Shown here in pieces: positions 31,023-40,525 of a DNA stretch of 64,000 nt. The translations under genes were made by a program, and so were the position numbers. Position 1 is the first letter of the stretch; each line of letters starts with the position of its first letter. Origin of the DNA: Aggregatibacter actinomycetemcomitans DSM 8324 (GTDB lineage Bacteria; Pseudomonadota; Gammaproteobacteria; Enterobacterales; Pasteurellaceae); the NCBI RefSeq assembly GCF_000372365.1, contig NZ_AQUU01000007.1:57029-121028 (forward strand), given 5' to 3'. The notes beneath the pieces are model-generated. The model had not been told where the DNA came from and made no database searches. It worked only from the letters and a program-made list of their open reading frames with translations.

Positions 31023-31056
31023 AAATTGAGCTTTGTCATTGCAAGGCTCAATTTTT
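31023..31056. terminator. Terminator between the DoxX gene and the TonB receptor pseudogene
   Basis: AAATTGAGC (31023-31031) pairs with GCTCAATTT (31046-31054), with T-run on the plus strand and A-run on the other side, serving convergent genes. Confidence 0.8.
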
Positions 31057-31072
31057 ATCGCTAAGCAGAATA

Positions 31073-32313
31073 TTAAAAACGATATTTCAAGTTAGAAAAA
31101 TACACTCGTCCCGCTTCCGGATAACCGGCTTCATAATAGTAGTTTTTATCAAACAGGTTGAATACGCCGGCTTCCACGATGAATTGTTCGGTAACGTTGT
31201 AAGTGAGTTTGGCATTGGTATTGCCGAAGCCGGAAAGTCTAACCGTCGGCGCCCGGCTGCCGAAACCATCTCTGCTATAACGACCGTGTTCCGCTTCTTG
31301 ACTGACATAAAGGGAAAGGTTAGGCACAATTTTCCAATCCACATAAGCGAAGAATTTATGTTGCGGAATATCGCGCACAATAAAGTTCGTGTAGGTTTTA
31401 TTTTTTGCGCGGGTATAAGTGTAGTTGGCACCCAATGTCAGGTTATCCGTCGCAAAAATTGCGGCGGCAAGTTCCACACCCTTAAACACTTCTTTGCCGT
31501 AGTTTTGATTTTGTTCTTTATTGGAAATTGTCGGATGCGCCACAAGTTCAATGGCATCACGCACTTCGGAATAGAACAACGCGCCGTCCAGTCTTAACCA
31601 ATTGCCGAAGGTGCGCGTATAAACGCCACTTTCAAACTGAGTTTTTTATCCCGTTGTACGGAATTTTCCGCCCGTGCGCCATCATCACCGCTTGGTAAAA
31701 CCCGATGATAATGACGCGACAGTTGAAGCCCTTGTTTTTCTAAAAATGAACCGCTTAATTGGGCATAAAAATAGTCTTGTTTTGAACCTAAATTAAAGTA
31801 GGTTTGATTGGTGCCCGTGCTGCCGCTTCTACCGTGAGCAAATCCGTAGCCGATAGTGCCTTCAAACGGTTTGGTCAGTTTTTGCGTAATGAGATTTACC
31901 GCACCGCCCAGCGTGTTGGCGCCATAAAGCACGGAACTTGCGCCCTTGGAAATATCAATGCGGGATAAATCGAAGGTGGTGAAGCGACCAATGTCCATAT
32001 TGCCGTCATAGGGCACATACACCGGAATGCCGTCAATAAACACTGGCACGCGATTGGCTTTAAATCCGCGTACCAACAAATTATGTTCATTGCGTGCGCC
32101 GCTACGATCCAAAAATACGCCCGGTGTGGTTTTCGCCACCTCGGCGACATTGGTTTGATTGTTTTTCTGTAAGTCAGCCTGTTCAATGCGTGTGGTGCTT
32201 AAATCCGTTGATCTATCGGCAATCACCTCAATTTGCCCAAGGGTAAAAACTTCTTCGGCATACGCCGGTAAGCAAGCCATAGCGATGGCGGTATAAAGCA
32301 GTGTCTTTTTCAT
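31073..32313 (-). pseudogene. TonB-dependent receptor with internal deletion and frameshift
   Basis: The 5' part (32313 to about 31635) encodes a signal peptide (MKKTLLYTAIAMACLPAYA), a TonB-box region FTLGQIEVIADRS and the complete plug with GASSVLYGANTLGGAVNL. The 3' part (about 31635-31073) encodes the last barrel strands, ending FSNLKYRF, in another frame. The join falls near KKLSLK/ESGVYTRTFGNW. Together they give about 410 residues, against about 650-700 for the family, so about 250 residues of the barrel are lost. It starts one base after the small membrane-protein gene and was the end of that operon. A FecA/siderophore-type receptor by plug sequence; original ligand unknown. Confidence 0.85.
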
Positions 32314-32314
32314 T

Positions 32315-32812
32315 TTAATGTCCTTTTAAGTTAAAAGCAGGGATAGGATTAATTAAACGAAGTTGCAGCACGATGGTGATCGCAGCAAAAATCTTTTCAT
32401 CATTATGGGGAAAATTCTCCCGTAAAGTGCTGTGGGAATTTTTGACGTTTATTTTTCCTTCGGCGAGTTCTTTTAGCAGCGCATCCAAATCCAGGTTTAG
32501 CTGTTCGGCAATTTGCACAACGGAAAAATGCTCGAACGTCATGATCAAGCGGTCTAAATTGCAATAACTCGGGTATTTATTGTGTAAGACCAAATCGGCA
32601 AATTGGGTATTGATTTTCGCCAATTTATTTTTGCGGTTCAGAATATGCAGTAACAACGCGGCGACCAGCAAAACGGCAAAGCTCACATGAATATTGAACA
32701 GCATGCTCAATTGCCAACCGTAGAATAATCCGGCGCCGCTTATCACAACACACAACAAACTGATAATCAGCACACACAACAACAGGAATTTGTAAATGAC
32801 TTCAAATTTCAT
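32315..32812 (-). CDS. Small membrane protein with two helices, unknown function
   Basis: A 165-residue protein. There are two N-terminal transmembrane helices (about 8-28 and 36-58, with FLLLCVLIISLLCVVISG and NIHVSFAVLLVAALLLHIL); the histidine-bearing helices resemble DUF4405-type proteins. The C-terminal soluble half may contain a helix-turn-helix-like region (VVQIAEQLNLDLDALLKELA). The frame extends upstream to 32983, but the ATG at 32812 is preceded by a GGGG-type site. It is the first gene of the minus-strand unit that ends in the broken TonB receptor. I cannot assign a function; a role in metal uptake is inferred from context only. Confidence 0.65.
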   Translation of the reverse strand: MKFEVIYKFLLLCVLIISLLCVVISGAGLFYGWQLSMLFNIHVSFAVLLVAALLLHILNRKNKLAKINTQFADLVLHNKYPSYCNLDRLIMTFEHFSVVQIAEQLNLDLDALLKELAEGKINVKNSHSTLRENFPHNDEKIFAAITIVLQLRLINPIPAFNLKGH

Positions 32813-32840
32813 GATGTTACCCCAACAGAATGTGAGAAAA

Positions 32841-32928
32841 ATATAACGATGTATATTTAAAAACATAGCGTCTTCATTATAAATAAAAATCGCGAAAAGT
32901 TCGCCAATATATTTAAAAATATATAGCG
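32841..32928. promoter_or_regulatory. Divergent promoter region with ModE-like half-sites
   Basis: ATATAACG (32841-32848), ACATAGCG (32863-32870) and ATATAGCG (32921-32928) are repeated in one orientation. A TATA-rich palindromic stretch spans 32902-32928. They resemble half-sites of the ModE operator (TATATAACGAT). The region lies between divergent units (32812 leftward, 33023 rightward). Confidence 0.45.
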
Positions 32929-33022
32929 TTTTAGTAAAATTCATGCCGTTTACACAAGTTGAACGTGGCAAAGAAAATTTCAAATTCGTTGGATTTTATG
33001 ACCGCACTTTAAGGAAATTCCC

Positions 33023-34024
33023 ATGAAAAAATGGTTTATGCTGTTACTTCCGCTGACATTTATCGGCAGCCTTTGGGCGCAGGAAGCGCCTTCCCCCTTT
33101 CTTGCCGGGGAATTACCGGCAGCGCAAAAAATCGAAAAAGTCTTAAGCGCCGGTAATCCGAGTGATGCGTTATTGCTGGCCGCCGCGCCGCAAAAAATGG
33201 TCGGACTGGCGGGCTTTAAGATGGCATCCAAAGGCGGCAAATTATTTCCTGTGCAACAACAAGCGTTGCCGACCATCGGCAAAATTGCCGGAAAGGGCAG
33301 TACGTTTTCCGCCGAAAAAATCGTGGCGCTTCAACCGAATTTGATTATTGATGTGGGCAATGTGGCGCCGAATTACATCGATCAGGCAAAACGCACCTTT
33401 GCGCAAACCGGTGTGCCTTATTTATTGCTGGACGGCAGACTCGCCGAAACGCCGAAAACCTTGCGTGAGTTGGGCAAATTGCTAGGTGCGGAAACCTTCA
33501 CGGAGCCACAGGCGCAATACGCGGAAGAAACTCTTAAAAGTGCGGGGGATTTTGCCGGCGTTTTACAACAAACCGCCTATTTGGCGCGCAGTGCCGACGG
33601 TTTACAAACAGGGCAAAAGGGATCCATTCATACGGAGGCTATGGAGTTGGTCGGCTTGCGCAATGTGGTGGAAGGCGAGCATAAAGGGTTAACACAGGTT
33701 TCTATGGAGCAGCTTCTGCTGTGGAATCCCGACATTATTTTGACCCAATACGCCGAATTTTTTCAAACCATCAAAGACAATCCCCAATGGCAGCAATTAA
33801 GTGCGGTCAAAAATCAGCGCGTTTTTTTCATTCCCAATCAGCCTTTCGGTTGGCTGGATTCCCCGCCGGGATTGAATCGCTTGCTCGGTGTGCGGTGGTT
33901 ACAACATTTATTAAGCAATAAACCGATGGACGATTTTGCACCCGAAGTGCAACGGTTTTATAAATTGTTCTACCACATTGATTTATCAAAAGCGCAAGCT
34001 GAGCAGTTGCTACAGGGACAATAA
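33023..34024 (+). CDS. Periplasmic metal/siderophore-binding protein of a FecCD-type ABC importer
   Basis: A 333-residue class III (BtuF/FhuD-like) binding protein. It has a signal peptide to about residue 19 (LTFIGSLWAQ), then two lobes joined by a long helix, with FSAEKIVALQPNLIIDVGN and SMEQLLLWNPDIILTQYAEF as the paired family motifs. It is the first gene of a four-gene unit and overlaps the permease start by one base. The ligand is not readable from the sequence. A molybdate/tungstate or metal-chelate ligand is inferred from the Mop gene and ModE-like sites of the locus. Confidence 0.85.
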   Translation: MKKWFMLLLPLTFIGSLWAQEAPSPFLAGELPAAQKIEKVLSAGNPSDALLLAAAPQKMVGLAGFKMASKGGKLFPVQQQALPTIGKIAGKGSTFSAEKIVALQPNLIIDVGNVAPNYIDQAKRTFAQTGVPYLLLDGRLAETPKTLRELGKLLGAETFTEPQAQYAEETLKSAGDFAGVLQQTAYLARSADGLQTGQKGSIHTEAMELVGLRNVVEGEHKGLTQVSMEQLLLWNPDIILTQYAEFFQTIKDNPQWQQLSAVKNQRVFFIPNQPFGWLDSPPGLNRLLGVRWLQHLLSNKPMDDFAPEVQRFYKLFYHIDLSKAQAEQLLQGQ

Positions 34025-35037
34025 TGCAAAATCTTATCCAACGTGCGCCACGCCTGTTCTTTTTATTGCTGACGGGAATTTTAGTCGGCAGTATTTTACT
34101 TGCCCTGAACGTGGGGAAATTTCCCGTTTCACCAAGTCAATTATGGCAAACGCTCGTTTGTTCCGTGAATTCACAATGTGACACAAACTCACCGATTCAC
34201 ACCGTGTTATGGCAAATTCGCTTGCCTCGCATTGCGGTGGCTTGTTTGGTCGGTGCCGCTTTAGCCTGCGCGGGGGCGACCTATCAGGGGATGTTTAAAA
34301 ATCCATTGGTTTCGCCGGATATTTTGGGCGTATCCGCCGGCGCCGGGTTTGGGGCGTCACTGGCAATTTTCTACAATTTACCGATGTTTTATATTCAGCT
34401 TTTTGCCTTTCTTGGCGGCATTGCCACGGTATTTTGCGTTTCCCTTATCGCAACCCGTAGCAAAGACCAAGACCCGATTCTCGTTCTCGTATTATCGGGA
34501 ATTGCCATCGGCTCGTTGCTTGGCGCGGGGATTTCGTTGTTGAAAATTCTCGCCGATCCTTTTACCCAACTGCCTTCCATTACTTTTTGGCTACTAGGAA
34601 GCTTAACCGCCATTAGTCCGCAAGATGTGTTGCAACTGGCGCCGATTTTATTGCTCGGTATGGCGCCGCTATTTTTACTTCGTTGGCGTTTAAATTTGCT
34701 TTCTTTAGAGGAAGAAGAAGCGCGCAGCCTTGGCGTACCGATAAAAATGACCCGCTACATTTTGATTATTTTTACCACCCTTTGCACGGCAAGTGCGGTG
34801 TCTATTACAGGCATTATCGGTTGGGTCGGCTTATTGGTGCCGCATATTGCCCGTTTATTGGTGGGCGCCAATTTTATCCTGTTGCTTCCGACATCTTTGC
34901 TTCTCGGCGCCGCTTTTCTGTTATTAACGGACACTTTAGCGCGCACCGTTGCCGACATTGAGCTGCCTCTTGGCATTTTGACATCTGCCTGCGGCGCACC
35001 GTTTTTCCTTTATTTATTATTGCGGGGCAGACGATGA
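34024..35037 (+). CDS. FecCD-type ABC importer permease
   Basis: A 337-residue inner-membrane permease with about ten helices. Family markers are LRLPRIA-like IRLPRIAVACLVGAALACAG, NPLVSPDILGVSAGAGFGAS, and the coupling region SITGIIGWVGLLVPHIARLL near the C-terminal end. Start and stop overlap the neighbours (TAATG, ATGA), showing tight coupling with the binding protein and the ATPase. Confidence 0.92.
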   Translation: MQNLIQRAPRLFFLLLTGILVGSILLALNVGKFPVSPSQLWQTLVCSVNSQCDTNSPIHTVLWQIRLPRIAVACLVGAALACAGATYQGMFKNPLVSPDILGVSAGAGFGASLAIFYNLPMFYIQLFAFLGGIATVFCVSLIATRSKDQDPILVLVLSGIAIGSLLGAGISLLKILADPFTQLPSITFWLLGSLTAISPQDVLQLAPILLLGMAPLFLLRWRLNLLSLEEEEARSLGVPIKMTRYILIIFTTLCTASAVSITGIIGWVGLLVPHIARLLVGANFILLLPTSLLLGAAFLLLTDTLARTVADIELPLGILTSACGAPFFLYLLLRGRR

Positions 35038-35783
35038 ATTTAGTGGAAACCCGTGATTTAGCCATTGGCTACGGCGATAAAATACTGGTGAACAACATCA
35101 ATTTCCGTTTACAGGAAAAGCAAATTTGTTGTTTATTGGGGGCAAACGGCGCGGGCAAAAGCACCTTTCTGAAAACCTTGTTAGGGCTACAAGCTCCGCT
35201 ACAGGGGGAAGTGTATTGGCGGCAACGTCCTTTATCGGATTACAGCCAAGGGGAATTGGCGTGCAACATTGCTTATGTGCCGCAAGCTCATCAGCATTTA
35301 TTCCCGTTTTTGGTGCAGGATATGGTGCTGATGGGACGTTCGGCGTATCTCAAATGGTATCAATCACCGAAAGCCGAAGATCGTGATTTGGCGCTTTCCG
35401 CCCTTGCCGGTTTACAAATCGAACATCTCGCCAAGCGTTATTATCACCAACTGAGTGGGGGAGAGAAACAGTTGGTGCTGATTGCCCGCGCCATTGCGCA
35501 ACAGGCAACATTATTGATCATGGACGAACCCACCGCGAGCCTGGATTTCGGCAATCAAATTCGTGTGTTGGAAAAAATAAAACACCTGCAAACGCAAAAT
35601 ATCGCCTTATTGATCACCACACATAACCCGCAGCAAGCGATGTATTTGGCGGAAAACATTCTGTTGCTCGATCAAGAATACGGTTTTCAGCAAGGCTCAA
35701 GAGAAGCGCTGTTGACCTTGGAAAACTTGGCAAAAATCTACCGCACTTCAGAACAGCAATTACGCCGGCATTTGTGTTTTTAG
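35034..35783 (+). CDS. ABC importer ATP-binding protein (FecE/BtuD-like)
   Basis: A 249-residue ATPase: Walker A GANGAGKST, signature LSGGEKQLV, Walker B LLIMDEPTASLD, and the H-loop TTHNP. It energises the permease encoded before it, overlapping it by four bases. Followed 94 bp later by the FepA-like receptor, with a shared regulatory 16-mer in between. Confidence 0.92.
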   Translation: MNLVETRDLAIGYGDKILVNNINFRLQEKQICCLLGANGAGKSTFLKTLLGLQAPLQGEVYWRQRPLSDYSQGELACNIAYVPQAHQHLFPFLVQDMVLMGRSAYLKWYQSPKAEDRDLALSALAGLQIEHLAKRYYHQLSGGEKQLVLIARAIAQQATLLIMDEPTASLDFGNQIRVLEKIKHLQTQNIALLITTHNPQQAMYLAENILLLDQEYGFQQGSREALLTLENLAKIYRTSEQQLRRHLCF

Positions 35784-35819
35784 AAGATTTATTTGCACCT
35801 ACCCATTTATGATTATTTA

Positions 35820-35835
35820 TTATTTTATATAGCGA
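35820..35835 (+). promoter_or_regulatory. Shared regulatory 16-mer upstream of the FepA-like receptor
   Basis: TTATTTTATATAGCGA. The identical 16 bases occur at 41563-41578 before the second importer. Contains the ModE-like half-site TATATAGCG. It lies 42 bp before the receptor ATG. Confidence 0.5.
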
Positions 35836-35877
35836 TCGTATTATTGCTCGGTTTTTACTCAACCCCAAGGACGTACC

Positions 35878-38274
35878 ATGAAAAAACTCCTGCCGTTCAG
35901 TCTGATTAGTTTGGCTGTCATTTCAACCTTTACCCACGCACACGCAGAAGACACGCAAAATTTAGATGAAATTCAAGTGACCGCCGAACAGCAAGTGAAA
36001 CAGTCACTGGGCGTGTCCGTCATCACGGAAAAAGATCTGGAACGAAATCCCATTGAAAATGATGCGTCTGAAATCATCGCCAAACAACCGGGTGTCACTT
36101 TAAGTACCAATGCACCGGGCGGCGCACGCGGCAATAAACGCCAAGTGGATATTCGTGCCATGGGGCCGGAAAACACCTTGATTCTGGTGAACGGCAAACC
36201 GGTAAAATCCCGTAATTCCGAACGCTATGGCAGAAACGGCACGCGGAATACCCGCGGCGACACCAACTGGGTGCCGGCAGATGCTATTGAGTCCATTGAA
36301 GTCTTGCGAGGTCCGGCAGCAGCACGTTATGGTTCAGGCGCCATGGGCGGGGTGGTGAACATTAAAACCAAAGCACCAACCGCAGAATATCACGGCAGTT
36401 TAAATCTATTTACCGAGCAACCGGAAGACAGCAAAGAAGGCCATACCAACCGTCTGGGTTTTAATTTCAGCGGTCCGTTGATTAAAGATGTTTTAGGCTT
36501 CCGTTTATACGGCAACATTGCCAAAACAAAAGCCGATGCATTGGATATTAATTCCGCTGAAGATGCCGGGACCAATAATAATGCGGCGACACAAGACAAC
36601 ACCCGCTATGCCGGTCGTGAAGGCGTGCGTAATCGTGATGTGGCAGCCCAGTTAGTTTGGAACATCACGCCGGATCAAAAATTAACCCTTGATGCCACAT
36701 ACAGCCGTCAAGGTAATATTTATAACGGCGATACGTAAAATAGCTCCGTTTTAGTCAGCCAAGCCATGCAAACAAGCCGTCAACTGGCGTTACAAAAAGC
36801 GGAAACCTCAACGCTTTATCGTCAAAGTTATAGCTTAACGCACGAAGGTAAATGGGGTTCATTTGACAACCGCACTTATTTCACTTTCGATCAAACCCGT
36901 AACTACCATTATCCGGAAGGTTTGTTGGGCAGTACGGAAGGGGCTTACAACGGGTTAAATAAATCTGTTGGCTTTCTCAGAAATTACCGTTTCAGTAACG
37001 AACTTTATATTCCGTTTACCTTGGGCAGTACCGGCCATATGGTTACCATTGGTGCGGAAGCTTCCCGTTCAGAATTAAACGATGCCGCGTCTATGACACA
37101 AACTATGCAGGTTTACGCGATTGTGCCTTGGTTAGCGGATAAAGGGCGTAGTGGTAAAGTGGCACAAAATGAATGGGCGGCATTCTTGGAAGACAACATT
37201 ATGTTGCCAAATAACAAAACCATTTTAACGCCGGGCATTCGTTTTGATTCCAGCACGAATTCTAAATCCAACTGGAGCCCATCATTCAACTTCTCCCACC
37301 AAGTCAGCGAAAACTGGAAAATTAAAGGTGGCGTGGCAAGAGCCTATAAAGCACCGAATCTTTATCAATCTTCGCCAAATTATTTATTGGTGAATGCAAG
37401 TAACGGTTGCCCGATTGATAGCGCAAATAACTGGAATAATCCGAATGCGTTAAATCCGACCGGTGGTAACGGCACTCGAAATAACCCTTATACAAACAGC
37501 AATGCCAAAGGGTTTGACTGGGGTCGTGCCTGCTATTTCCTGGGCAATGAAAACATCAAACCGGAAACCAGCTGGAATAAAGAAATTGGCTTTGAATATG
37601 AAAACGAAGGCAAGTTGTTCTCCTTGGCGTATTTCCATAATGATTACCGTAACAAGATCGTCTCTAACGGGGAATTCTTAACCACCATTGACGCGCCTGC
37701 AGGTGGTTACGATCGCGAAATTCGTGCAAGCAACACCCCGAACGGAAGCGCGATTTATCGTAACTACACGGCAACCAACGTTTATCGTTGGGGCAATACG
37801 CCACGCGCGATTATCGAAGGGCTGGAAGGCAATATTACCTTGCCATTCTTGGATGATGCCATTTTATTTAGCACCAATTTCACTTATATGCTCAAAAATG
37901 AAAACAAGCAAACCGGCAATCCGATTTCCCTTGTACCGAAATATACGGTGAACAGTAATCTTAATTGGAAAATTAATGATCATTGGGACATTAATACGTC
38001 TTACACCCGTTATGGCAGACAAAAAACCGTTGAAAATGCTGAAAACTTTATGCAGGTGATTTATACTACCGGTGAAAGCCTTGTTAACCAATATCATCTT
38101 GGTAGTTATGGTAGTTGGGGCGCTAATGTCGGGTATAAATTTAACGACAATTTAAGCCTACGCATGGGTGTGAATAATATTTTAGATAAACGTATTTATC
38201 GTAATGCAGGGACGGCACGCACTTATAATGAACGTGGTCGCTCTTACTTTGCTAATCTGAAATACAGTTTCTAA
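35878..38274 (+). pseudogene. FepA-like TonB-dependent receptor interrupted by one nonsense codon
   Basis: A 798-codon frame encoding a catecholate-type outer-membrane receptor. It has a signal peptide (to about 23), the TonB box NLDEIQVTAE, a plug with GPENTLILVNGKP and LRGPAAARYGSGAMGGVVN, a barrel, and a C-terminal RSYFANLKYSF with terminal Phe. The only defect is TAA at 36736-36738 (after YNGDT); the frame continues uninterrupted to the end. CAA (Gln) to TAA is the simplest cause. Readthrough or sequencing error is possible; otherwise only the plug and first strands would be made. The long periplasmic/surface loops resemble FepA/PfeA/BfrB proteins. Confidence 0.88.
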
Positions 38275-38287
38275 TGAATGATATAAG

Positions 38288-38317
38288 AAAGTGCGGTGAT
38301 TTTTCACCGCATTTTTT
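38288..38317 (+). terminator. Terminator after the FepA-like receptor
   Basis: AAAGTGCGGTGA and TCACCGCATTTTTT pair; one arm is a perfect uptake signal and the other a degenerate one. Confidence 0.75.
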
Positions 38318-38332
38318 ATGGAAGAAAAACAC

Positions 38333-38371
38333 ATAAAAAAACAACCGCACTTTTCAAATGCAGTTGTTTTA
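38333..38371 (-). terminator. Terminator after mop
   Basis: On the minus strand ACAACTGCA pairs (with G-U) with TGCGGTTGT, followed by seven T, 22 bp past the mop stop. Confidence 0.7.
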
Positions 38372-38392
38372 TCGTCTAAAAATCGGTAGAAA

Positions 38393-38602
38393 TTATTCTA
38401 CACCGACCATCACGGAAGTGGCTTTGATAATCGCATAAGCGTCTTTGCCGACAGCTAAGCCTAACTCTTTTACCGCTTCAATGGAGATGGTGGAAGAAAT
38501 CACGTTTCCGCCGCCGATGTCAATTTGAACGATAGCGTTTACGGAACCGGTTTCGATTGAAACGACTTTGCCTTTTAATTGGTTTCTCGCACTGATTTTC
38601 AT
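38393..38602 (-). CDS. mop: Molybdopterin/molybdate-binding Mop (TOBE) protein
   Basis: A 69-residue single TOBE (Mop) domain, MKISARNQLKGKVVSIETGSVN, ending with SVMVGVE. Such molbindins form hexamers that bind molybdate or tungstate in the cytoplasm, as storage or buffering; H. influenzae has a close counterpart (MopI). It lies between the two importer units of this locus. It is the main evidence that the locus handles molybdate or tungstate. Confidence 0.9.
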   Translation of the reverse strand: MKISARNQLKGKVVSIETGSVNAIVQIDIGGGNVISSTISIEAVKELGLAVGKDAYAIIKATSVMVGVE

Positions 38603-38683
38603 AGATATTTCCTTATGATAAAGCCTAACTAGGCAGGTAAAAAACAGCGCGCATTCTACAAGAAATTCAATCGAATGCCAACA

Positions 38684-39718
38684 CTACTTAAGCGGGGGTA
38701 GCCCTTTTAAGATTTGTTGTGCATTTTCTTTGCTCAAACTGTAATTGTAGTATCTTTGATAAAAATCCTGCGTTTTCAGCACTATATCCAAATCGCCGAA
38801 ACGTTCAGGATGGAATAATTGTGCCGCCCAGAGAATTTGTAAGGCTTCTTCCGCGCTGTAACGATCCCAAGGGAAGGTGCCTGTCGGGTTGGCATAAATC
38901 CGATTATTTTTGACCGCACTTATGGATTGCCAGGTCGGATCCGCTTTGATTTTCTCAATTGCCGCTTGGGCTTTGTTGCCGCTGCTGCCGATGATAATCA
39001 CATCCGGGTTGGCTTGCACAATGGCTTCCATGGTGACATTCACCATATTGGCTTCATCCGGTAGCACATTTCTGCCGCCCGCCATGCGAATCCAATCCCC
39101 GATCATGGATTTTCCGCCGTCAATTTTGAGCAAATCCGAGCCACTAGTGATGTGTAACACCCGTGGTTTTTGGCTGTCTTTGACATCTTTAACGCGTGAA
39201 TGGACAAAATTGATGTTGTCGTTCAATTCTTTAATGTATTTTTTCGCCACTTTAGGCGCGTCGCCACCCAACACGTCTGCGGTAATGCGCACGGTTTTCT
39301 TTAATCCGTCAAAATCCTGAAAACTCACGTGTACGCCTTTTAAGCCTGCTTGGTTCACTTCCTTCAACATGGATTTTTTAGAAAGCAATACGGCATCGGG
39401 TTTTTGCGCCAATAATTCTTCAATTTGAATGGTTTCGCCGTTGGTCAAGACAGGTACTTCTTTAATTCTCGGATACACTTCCTTATACCAAGGATTCGCG
39501 CTGATCGAAGTCGTGGTTGCCACCAGTTTGTCTGCGCCGCCCAATAACAACACGATTTGATTATTGGCGTGCCACAAATCTGCCACACGTTCTACGCGAT
39601 CAGGAATATCCACTTGATTGCCATCCACATCGGTGATGATTTTCGCCTGCACGGAAAATGCCAGCAGGGTAGCCGCAAAAAGTGCGGTGTGTTTTAACAA
39701 TGTTTTTTTCATGGTCAT
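38684..39718 (-). CDS. Periplasmic metal/chelate-binding protein of the second FecCD-type importer
   Basis: A 344-residue class III binding protein with a signal peptide (to about 25), then IITDVDGNQVDIPDRVERVADLW. It also has the paired motifs IQIEELLAQKPDAVLLS and VTMEAIVQANPDVIIIGS. A GAGGA ribosome site lies 7 bases before the ATG at 39718. Histidine, methionine and asparagine in LWHANNQ may help bind a ligand; I cannot name it. Third gene of the permease-ATPase-binding protein unit, with 12 bp to the ATPase. Confidence 0.85.
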   Translation of the reverse strand: MTMKKTLLKHTALFAATLLAFSVQAKIITDVDGNQVDIPDRVERVADLWHANNQIVLLLGGADKLVATTTSISANPWYKEVYPRIKEVPVLTNGETIQIEELLAQKPDAVLLSKKSMLKEVNQAGLKGVHVSFQDFDGLKKTVRITADVLGGDAPKVAKKYIKELNDNINFVHSRVKDVKDSQKPRVLHITSGSDLLKIDGGKSMIGDWIRMAGGRNVLPDEANMVNVTMEAIVQANPDVIIIGSSGNKAQAAIEKIKADPTWQSISAVKNNRIYANPTGTFPWDRYSAEEALQILWAAQLFHPERFGDLDIVLKTQDFYQRYYNYSLSKENAQQILKGLPPLK

Positions 39719-39730
39719 AAGTACGTCCTC

Positions 39731-40525
39731 TTAAATATGCGTAATGGCACAGATTTTACGTTGTAATTCAGGTACATCAATTAACCGCAAATCCGTTTGG
39801 TAAAGTTCTCGCAGATTGTCTTCCGTGAGAATAGCCTCGGTGAAACCGCAATGCAATTTTCCCGATTTCGTTAAAATCGCTACTTTGCTGTTCGGAATGA
39901 CTTCATTAAGCAACATCGGATGATCGGGGTTATGTGTTGTCATAATAATAGAAAATTGCTGATGTGATAACCCTTTAATCAGGCTTAATGTCTTAAATAC
40001 ATTGCCGTAATCTAACGCGGAGGTGGGTTCATCAAACAAAATCAGTTGCGGCTGTTGCACCAGAATTTTGGCTAAATTCACCAGCTGCTTTTCGCCGCCG
40101 CTCATTTGCATATAGATTTTGTCTGCAAAATGGCGAATGCTCAGTTGTGCCAGCGCCCGTTCCGCCAAATGATAATCTTCTTCGCGCGGTTTGCCGAACA
40201 AGCCTAGATGGGCGGCTCGCCCCAGTACCACGTAATCCAGCACCTTGTATTGATACGTCTGCGGCGAATGCTGCGAAACATAAGCCACTTGGCGGGCAAT
40301 TTGTTTGGCGGAAAGTTGTTTGATTTCCTTATTTTGCAGAAAAATTTCACCGCACTTTGGTTTCAGTAAGCCGGCAATGCAATTTAACAGGGTGGATTTC
40401 CCCGTGCCGTTGGCGCCGAGAATAGTGAGCAGCTCGCCCGCCTTCAGTTCCAAATCAATGCCATTAAGCAACGGAATATTACGTTGATGCTGAAAGTAAA
40501 GTTGATTAATTTTTAACATTGTCAT
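39731..40525 (-). CDS. ATP-binding protein of the second FecCD-type importer
   Basis: A 264-residue ATPase: Walker A GANGTGKST, signature MSGGEKQLV, Walker B LILFDEPTSALD, H-loop TTHNP. The frame is open far upstream, but the ATG at 40525 overlaps the permease stop (TGATG), which is typical coupling. Resembles the MolC (HI1470) type of ATPase; this similarity is from memory and not tested. Confidence 0.9.
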   Translation of the reverse strand: MTMLKINQLYFQHQRNIPLLNGIDLELKAGELLTILGANGTGKSTLLNCIAGLLKPKCGEIFLQNKEIKQLSAKQIARQVAYVSQHSPQTYQYKVLDYVVLGRAAHLGLFGKPREEDYHLAERALAQLSIRHFADKIYMQMSGGEKQLVNLAKILVQQPQLILFDEPTSALDYGNVFKTLSLIKGLSHQQFSIIMTTHNPDHPMLLNEVIPNSKVAILTKSGKLHCGFTEAILTEDNLRELYQTDLRLIDVPELQRKICAITHI

